Shown one piece after another: positions 32,595 through 35,276 of a stretch of 35,276 nucleotides of DNA. The translations under genes and the position numbers were made by a program. The stretch is from Candidatus Desulfovibrio gallistercoris (GTDB lineage: Bacteria; Desulfobacterota; Desulfovibrionia; Desulfovibrionales; Desulfovibrionaceae), in the NCBI GenBank assembly GCA_019118745.1, contig DWYJ01000047.1, forward strand, positions 1-35,276. Reading direction: 5' to 3'. The notes beneath the pieces were generated by a model. The model was not told the DNA's origin. It saw nothing but the letters and a program-made list of their open reading frames with translations, and searched no databases. Within the stretch, counting starts at the first letter, position 1. Every line of letters begins with the position of its first letter.

Positions 32595-33230
32595 CTAAGG
32601 TCGTCCCCCTGCGGGAGCCGGTTCGCCGTTGGGGGCCTGTGTCGGCTCCGGCGCGGGCTTGGGCGCATCCTCGCGCGGCACGTCGAAGGAAAAGGTCTCG
32701 TACCAGTAGAGATGGGCACGCTCATGCCGCCAGCTCTTGGAAGGCAGACCGGCCTTGATACAGAGGTTTTCCAGATACATCTGCTTGTTCCAGCCCTGCT
32801 CCACCGGCACTTCCGGCAGGAAGACGCCGCTGCTGCCGTCCAGCTCCAGCAGGAGGCCATGCCGTCCGATTTCTATCTGGTCGATGGACGGACAGGGGCT
32901 GAGCGGGCCAAGCACTGAGATATGGATATCCACCCGTTCAAATTCCTCCGGCCTGAGCGGGGGGAAGCGCAAGTCCTCGAAGGCCGCGGCGCGTGCCATG
33001 CGCCAGACATTGCGGAAAAGCGGCTCGTGTCCGATCATGGTGCCGATGCAGCCCCGCAGGCGGCCTCTGATCTTGAGCGTCACGAAGGAGCCAAGGGGTT
33101 TGGCCAGCGTGCTCTTGGCCAGTTTGGGCGGCAGGGCCGGGACCTGCTTGCCTGTTTCTCCGGCAAGCTGCGTCTTGATGGCGAGCTGTGCGCACATCCC
33201 CAGGAGTTTCTTTTCCACTTCCGTCAGCAT
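32595..33230 (-). CDS. AMMECR1-domain protein
   Basis: A 211-residue protein starting at ATG 33230 (MLTEVEKKLLGMCAQL) behind AAGGAG; the frame upstream is poor in coding character. The AMMECR1 signature LRGCIGTMIG is intact, preceded by GSFVTLKIRGR and followed by AAAFEDLRFPPLRPEEFERVDIHISVLGP split across the domain. The C-terminus KPAPEPTQAPNGEPAPAGG is a low-complexity tail. The family is widespread in archaea and bacteria, often beside MEMO-like and radical-SAM genes, with no proven activity. Neither partner is in this window. A promoter candidate is at 33378-33407. Confidence 0.92.
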   Translation of the reverse strand: MLTEVEKKLLGMCAQLAIKTQLAGETGKQVPALPPKLAKSTLAKPLGSFVTLKIRGRLRGCIGTMIGHEPLFRNVWRMARAAAFEDLRFPPLRPEEFERVDIHISVLGPLSPCPSIDQIEIGRHGLLLELDGSSGVFLPEVPVEQGWNKQMYLENLCIKAGLPSKSWRHERAHLYWYETFSFDVPREDAPKPAPEPTQAPNGEPAPAGGRP

Positions 33231-33377
33231 TTCCGTCTCCTTGCCGCGCAAAGCAGGGCATGCGGTTTTCCCGTCGCGGCGTCGCCGCTGCGGGAGCAGG
33301 CTGGGTTCGGGCTGCGGTTGCTCTCGCAAACCGCCGGCCAGGGCTTTCAGGACGCAATGACCGTCCATCTGCACGAT

Positions 33378-33407
33378 AGTAAAACAGGGGGATACGCTCC
33401 GCGTCAA
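33378..33407 (-). promoter_or_regulatory. Possible sigma70 promoter of the AMMECR1 gene
   Basis: On the minus strand TTGACG (33402-33407) and TTTACT (33378-33383) with an 18-bp spacer. The leader to the ATG at 33230 would be about 140 bases. The rest of the 490-bp gap (33231-33720) holds only palindromic copy E. Confidence 0.45.
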
Positions 33408-33529
33408 GGGAAAGCCCGGATCCCTTTCCGTGAAGAGCGTGTTGGCGCGTCCCTTGCGCAAATAAAGAAAATCGCTTGTGGAAGTTCCCCTTCCCCCAAT
33501 GCAAGCAGTGAATAGTGGTAACAGGCTCT

Positions 33530-33670
33530 AGAGTTTTTTTCGTTTGAAATGCTTTGCGTTCGAAGCATACGGTCTGTCGTTCCCGGAAAAAGCGCGTCTT
33601 TCCGTTCCTTCTTGACCGTGCGGCGCTGCGCTGCCGCCTCGTATTTTGCTTTTTTAAAGGCAAACACTCC
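33530..33670 (-). repeat. Palindromic MITE-like element, copy E
   Basis: A 141-bp copy in minus orientation. Read on the minus strand: GGAGTGTTTGCCTTTAAAAAAG, GCGAGGCGGC, a hairpin GGCGGCAGCG/CGCTGCCG-like, the core GGAAAGACGCG 67 bp from the start, and AACGCAAAGCATTTCAAACG before CTCTAG. It lies between the AMMECR1 gene and the GLUG-repeat gene. Confidence 0.75.
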
Positions 33671-33720
33671 AGGCATAGGCAGGCGGGGCAGGTCCCGCGC
33701 CGCTCATGCCTCAGAATGCG

Positions 33721-34869
33721 TCAGCGTAGTTTGCCGCAGTTGGTGATCGTGTTATCAAGCTGCCGGCTCGCCGCGACGACGCCGCGTCGGGAAGGATTTC
33801 CCTTTGCGGTCACTGCGTCCTTGCTGCGGCATTTGATGAGTTTGGCCCCCACGATTTGGCCGGCGACCCCGCCTGCGCATGCTTTGGCCTGGCCAGTAGC
33901 GCTGACCGTGCTTCGGTTGTCGCAGCCTTTGGCGGTTGCCTCCGAGTCGATCTCCCCGACAACGCCGCCGGCGTACACTTCGCTGCCCCCGTCGAGCACG
34001 TTGCTCGCACTGGCTGAGACCGCAGCTTCATTGGTGCAGTCTTCAATGCGGGCTGAGCTTCCGCTGTACGCGGCAATGCCGCCGGCCCGCACATAGCCGG
34101 CTCCATCCACCGTTACGGGGCCTTTATTTTGACAGCCGGACAGGAGGACGTCCTTGAGAGAGGCATCCACCGTCGTACTGATGCCTGCTATGCCGCCGCC
34201 ACTGAGTTTGTTGGCTTGTCCACTGGAATTTTTTACATCAATGGTTGCGTAATTTGTACAATTTCTAATGATCCCCTTGTTTGTCCCCACGATGCCGCCA
34301 ACGGCGCTTCCGGCTTTTACAATACCGCGGGCGGTGCAGTTTTCTACCTGCCCCATATTGTAGCCGACGATCACCCCGGAACTGGCCTGCGGATGAGAGG
34401 CGGCGATCCCTTCCGCCGATGTTTCCACAGTAAGATTTCGTATTACGCCGCAATGATTCAATAAGCCGAACAGGCCGGCGTAGTCGTAGCAGGTATCATT
34501 CAGCGTGAGCTGAGAGATCGTATGCCCGCCGCCGTCAAAGATGCCGCCGAAGCTATTGAAGCCCTTGCCGATGGGGAGCCACGGGCTGCTGAGCCTGATG
34601 TCCGCGGTCAGCCGGAGATGTTTCCCGTCAAGAAGCGTGTTGGCGGCGTTGATGTTCCGCAGGTGTTTTTCCGTGGAGATCAGATAGGGATCTTCTTGCG
34701 TGCCTGAGCCGCCGCCGAACGCTTCCAGCTCGGGGTGAGGACTCCACGAGCAAGCCGCAAACGTGGCAAGCATGGCAAGCAAGAGAAGGTTGCCCAGTAC
34801 CCGCCTGCTCCTGAGAGTGGCGCTGACCGCCCCTGTGCGGGGAGGGGATTTGGGTTGCTGCGCGTCCAT
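33721..34869 (-). CDS. GLUG-repeat surface lipoprotein
   Basis: A 382-residue predicted lipoprotein. The N-terminus has a 25-residue basic lead, a hydrophobic core (NLLLLAMLATFAAC) and Cys40 as the lipidation site. The lipobox F-A-A-C is slightly unusual at -3. The mature part begins GGGSGTQEDPYLISTEKHLRNI, an entry typical of GLUG/right-handed beta-helix proteins. About five GLUG-like turns follow: AGLFGLLNHCGVIRNL, VGGIVGTNKGIIRNC, AGGIAAYSGSSARIEDC, AGGVVGEIDSEATAKGC and AGGVAGQIVGAKLIKC, spaced by 40-50 residues. Such repeats occur in IgA-peptidase-like and adhesin proteins; there is no protease motif here. The central part (about 34130-34480) is less GC-rich than its neighbours, suggesting transfer. 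It follows dsrD on the same strand but behind a terminator. Confidence 0.85.
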   Translation of the reverse strand: MDAQQPKSPPRTGAVSATLRSRRVLGNLLLLAMLATFAACSWSPHPELEAFGGGSGTQEDPYLISTEKHLRNINAANTLLDGKHLRLTADIRLSSPWLPIGKGFNSFGGIFDGGGHTISQLTLNDTCYDYAGLFGLLNHCGVIRNLTVETSAEGIAASHPQASSGVIVGYNMGQVENCTARGIVKAGSAVGGIVGTNKGIIRNCTNYATIDVKNSSGQANKLSGGGIAGISTTVDASLKDVLLSGCQNKGPVTVDGAGYVRAGGIAAYSGSSARIEDCTNEAAVSASASNVLDGGSEVYAGGVVGEIDSEATAKGCDNRSTVSATGQAKACAGGVAGQIVGAKLIKCRSKDAVTAKGNPSRRGVVAASRQLDNTITNCGKLR

Positions 34870-35055
34870 ACGGCTTTCATCCCTCCTTCGGAAACGCTCA
34901 AAAGTGCCGGTTGGGCCATCGCTACGCCCGCATGCGGGGCGCTATGCGGAGGAGCTTCACGCGCAGAAGAAACGCACGGCGTCAGGCTGATGTCCCGATC
35001 CCCCGGCTTACGGCCCAAGTGCCGGAATACGGTATCCGCTGAAAAATTTTGCTCA

Positions 35056-35087
35056 AAATAAGAAATGCCACAACTTGCGTTGCGGCA
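35056..35087 (-). terminator. Intrinsic terminator downstream of dsrD
   Basis: On the minus strand TGCCGCAAC (35079-35087) pairs with GTTGTGGCA (35066-35074), loop GCAA, followed by TTTCTTATTTT. It lies about 60 bp after the dsrD stop and would end a dsr operon transcript. The rest of the gap to the GLUG gene (34870-35055) holds nothing else I can support. Confidence 0.75.
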
Positions 35088-35145
35088 ATTCTTGTAAGAG
35101 GCCGAGAGGTCCGCGGCATTGCAGGCAATGCGCGCAGGCGGCCGA

Positions 35146-35276
35146 CTAGTCTTCGCCTTCGGCGTGGGACTGCTTGCCGGCGCCCTTGAGACCGTACATG
35201 GTGGTGGAACCGGAGGACCAGAATTCCAGCACTTCTTCATTGACCAGCTGGGTGAGCAGCTTTTTCACTTCGCGGG
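35146..35276 (-). CDS. dsrD: Dissimilatory sulfite reductase D protein, C-terminal part (runs off the right edge)
   Basis: The last 42 codons of a small winged-helix protein encoded with the DsrAB sulfite reductase. DsrD has been proposed, and later reported, to stimulate DsrAB activity. The segment REVKKLLTQLVNEEVLEFWS with SSGSTTMYGLKGAGKQ is nearly identical to what I recall of Desulfovibrio vulgaris DsrD (78 residues), whose tail is also acidic (HED against GED here). The gene starts beyond the window. In many Desulfovibrio genomes dsrD is followed by a cobyrinate diamide synthase-like gene; here it is followed by a terminator and the GLUG lipoprotein. It marks the organism as a dissimilatory sulfate or sulfite reducer. 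Confidence 0.93.
   Translation of the reverse strand, partial: REVKKLLTQLVNEEVLEFWSSGSTTMYGLKGAGKQSHAEGED

Overview
The window is GC-rich DNA of a sulfate-reducing deltaproteobacterium, most likely a Desulfovibrio relative. The best evidence is the last 42 codons of dsrD (dissimilatory sulfite reductase-associated protein) on the minus strand at the right edge. The housekeeping proteins are also of Desulfovibrionaceae type. Almost the whole window is chromosomal core; I see no phage, IS transposase, CRISPR array, rRNA or tRNA.

Layout. 1-1450 (minus): start of the str operon, rpsL-rpsG-fusA (fusA partial), with a clear sigma70 promoter. 1488-2749 (minus): a beta-propeller-like protein and a small membrane protein. 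3117-9245 (minus): psd-pssA-leuA-leuC-leuD-leuB, which makes phosphatidylethanolamine and leucine, with a promoter at 9334-9362 and an internal terminator-like hairpin between leuD and leuB. 9422-10886 (plus): a small lipoprotein and two single-span membrane proteins that share a C-terminal signature. 11067-13389 (plus): two tandem YdjM-like membrane hydrolases. 13424-15013 (plus): moaC-lgt and infA. 15304-19065 (plus): aroC, a Cdd1-like helix-hairpin-helix protein and recD2, all with overlapping ends. 19277-22172: a small membrane protein convergent with a chemoreceptor. 22315-27095 (minus): two paralogous exported proteins of unknown function downstream of valS. 27134-32395 (plus): a BPL_N-type protein, a ThiF-like adenylyltransferase, a YkgJ-type cysteine-cluster protein, an 83-residue protein behind a sigma54-type promoter, and tyrS. 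32595-35276 (minus): an AMMECR1 protein, a GLUG-repeat lipoprotein and the end of dsrD.

The most unusual signal is a dispersed family of small palindromic, MITE-like elements. They are about 145-150 bp when complete, begin AGAGC/GGAGC, and carry a GC-rich hairpin and a conserved GGAAAAAC-type core at a nearly fixed distance (67-71 bp) from one end. I find at least six copies, plus one degenerate half copy. Five full or partial copies lie between genes: two directly against the ribosome-binding sites of aroC and tyrS, and one supplying the stop codon of the chemoreceptor gene. A sixth, diverged copy is exactly 150 bp long and lies inside the reading frame of an exported protein. There it adds 50 codons without a stop, and removing it restores a gapless alignment with the neighbouring paralogue. 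This resembles the behaviour of Rickettsia palindromic elements and may be undescribed in this lineage.
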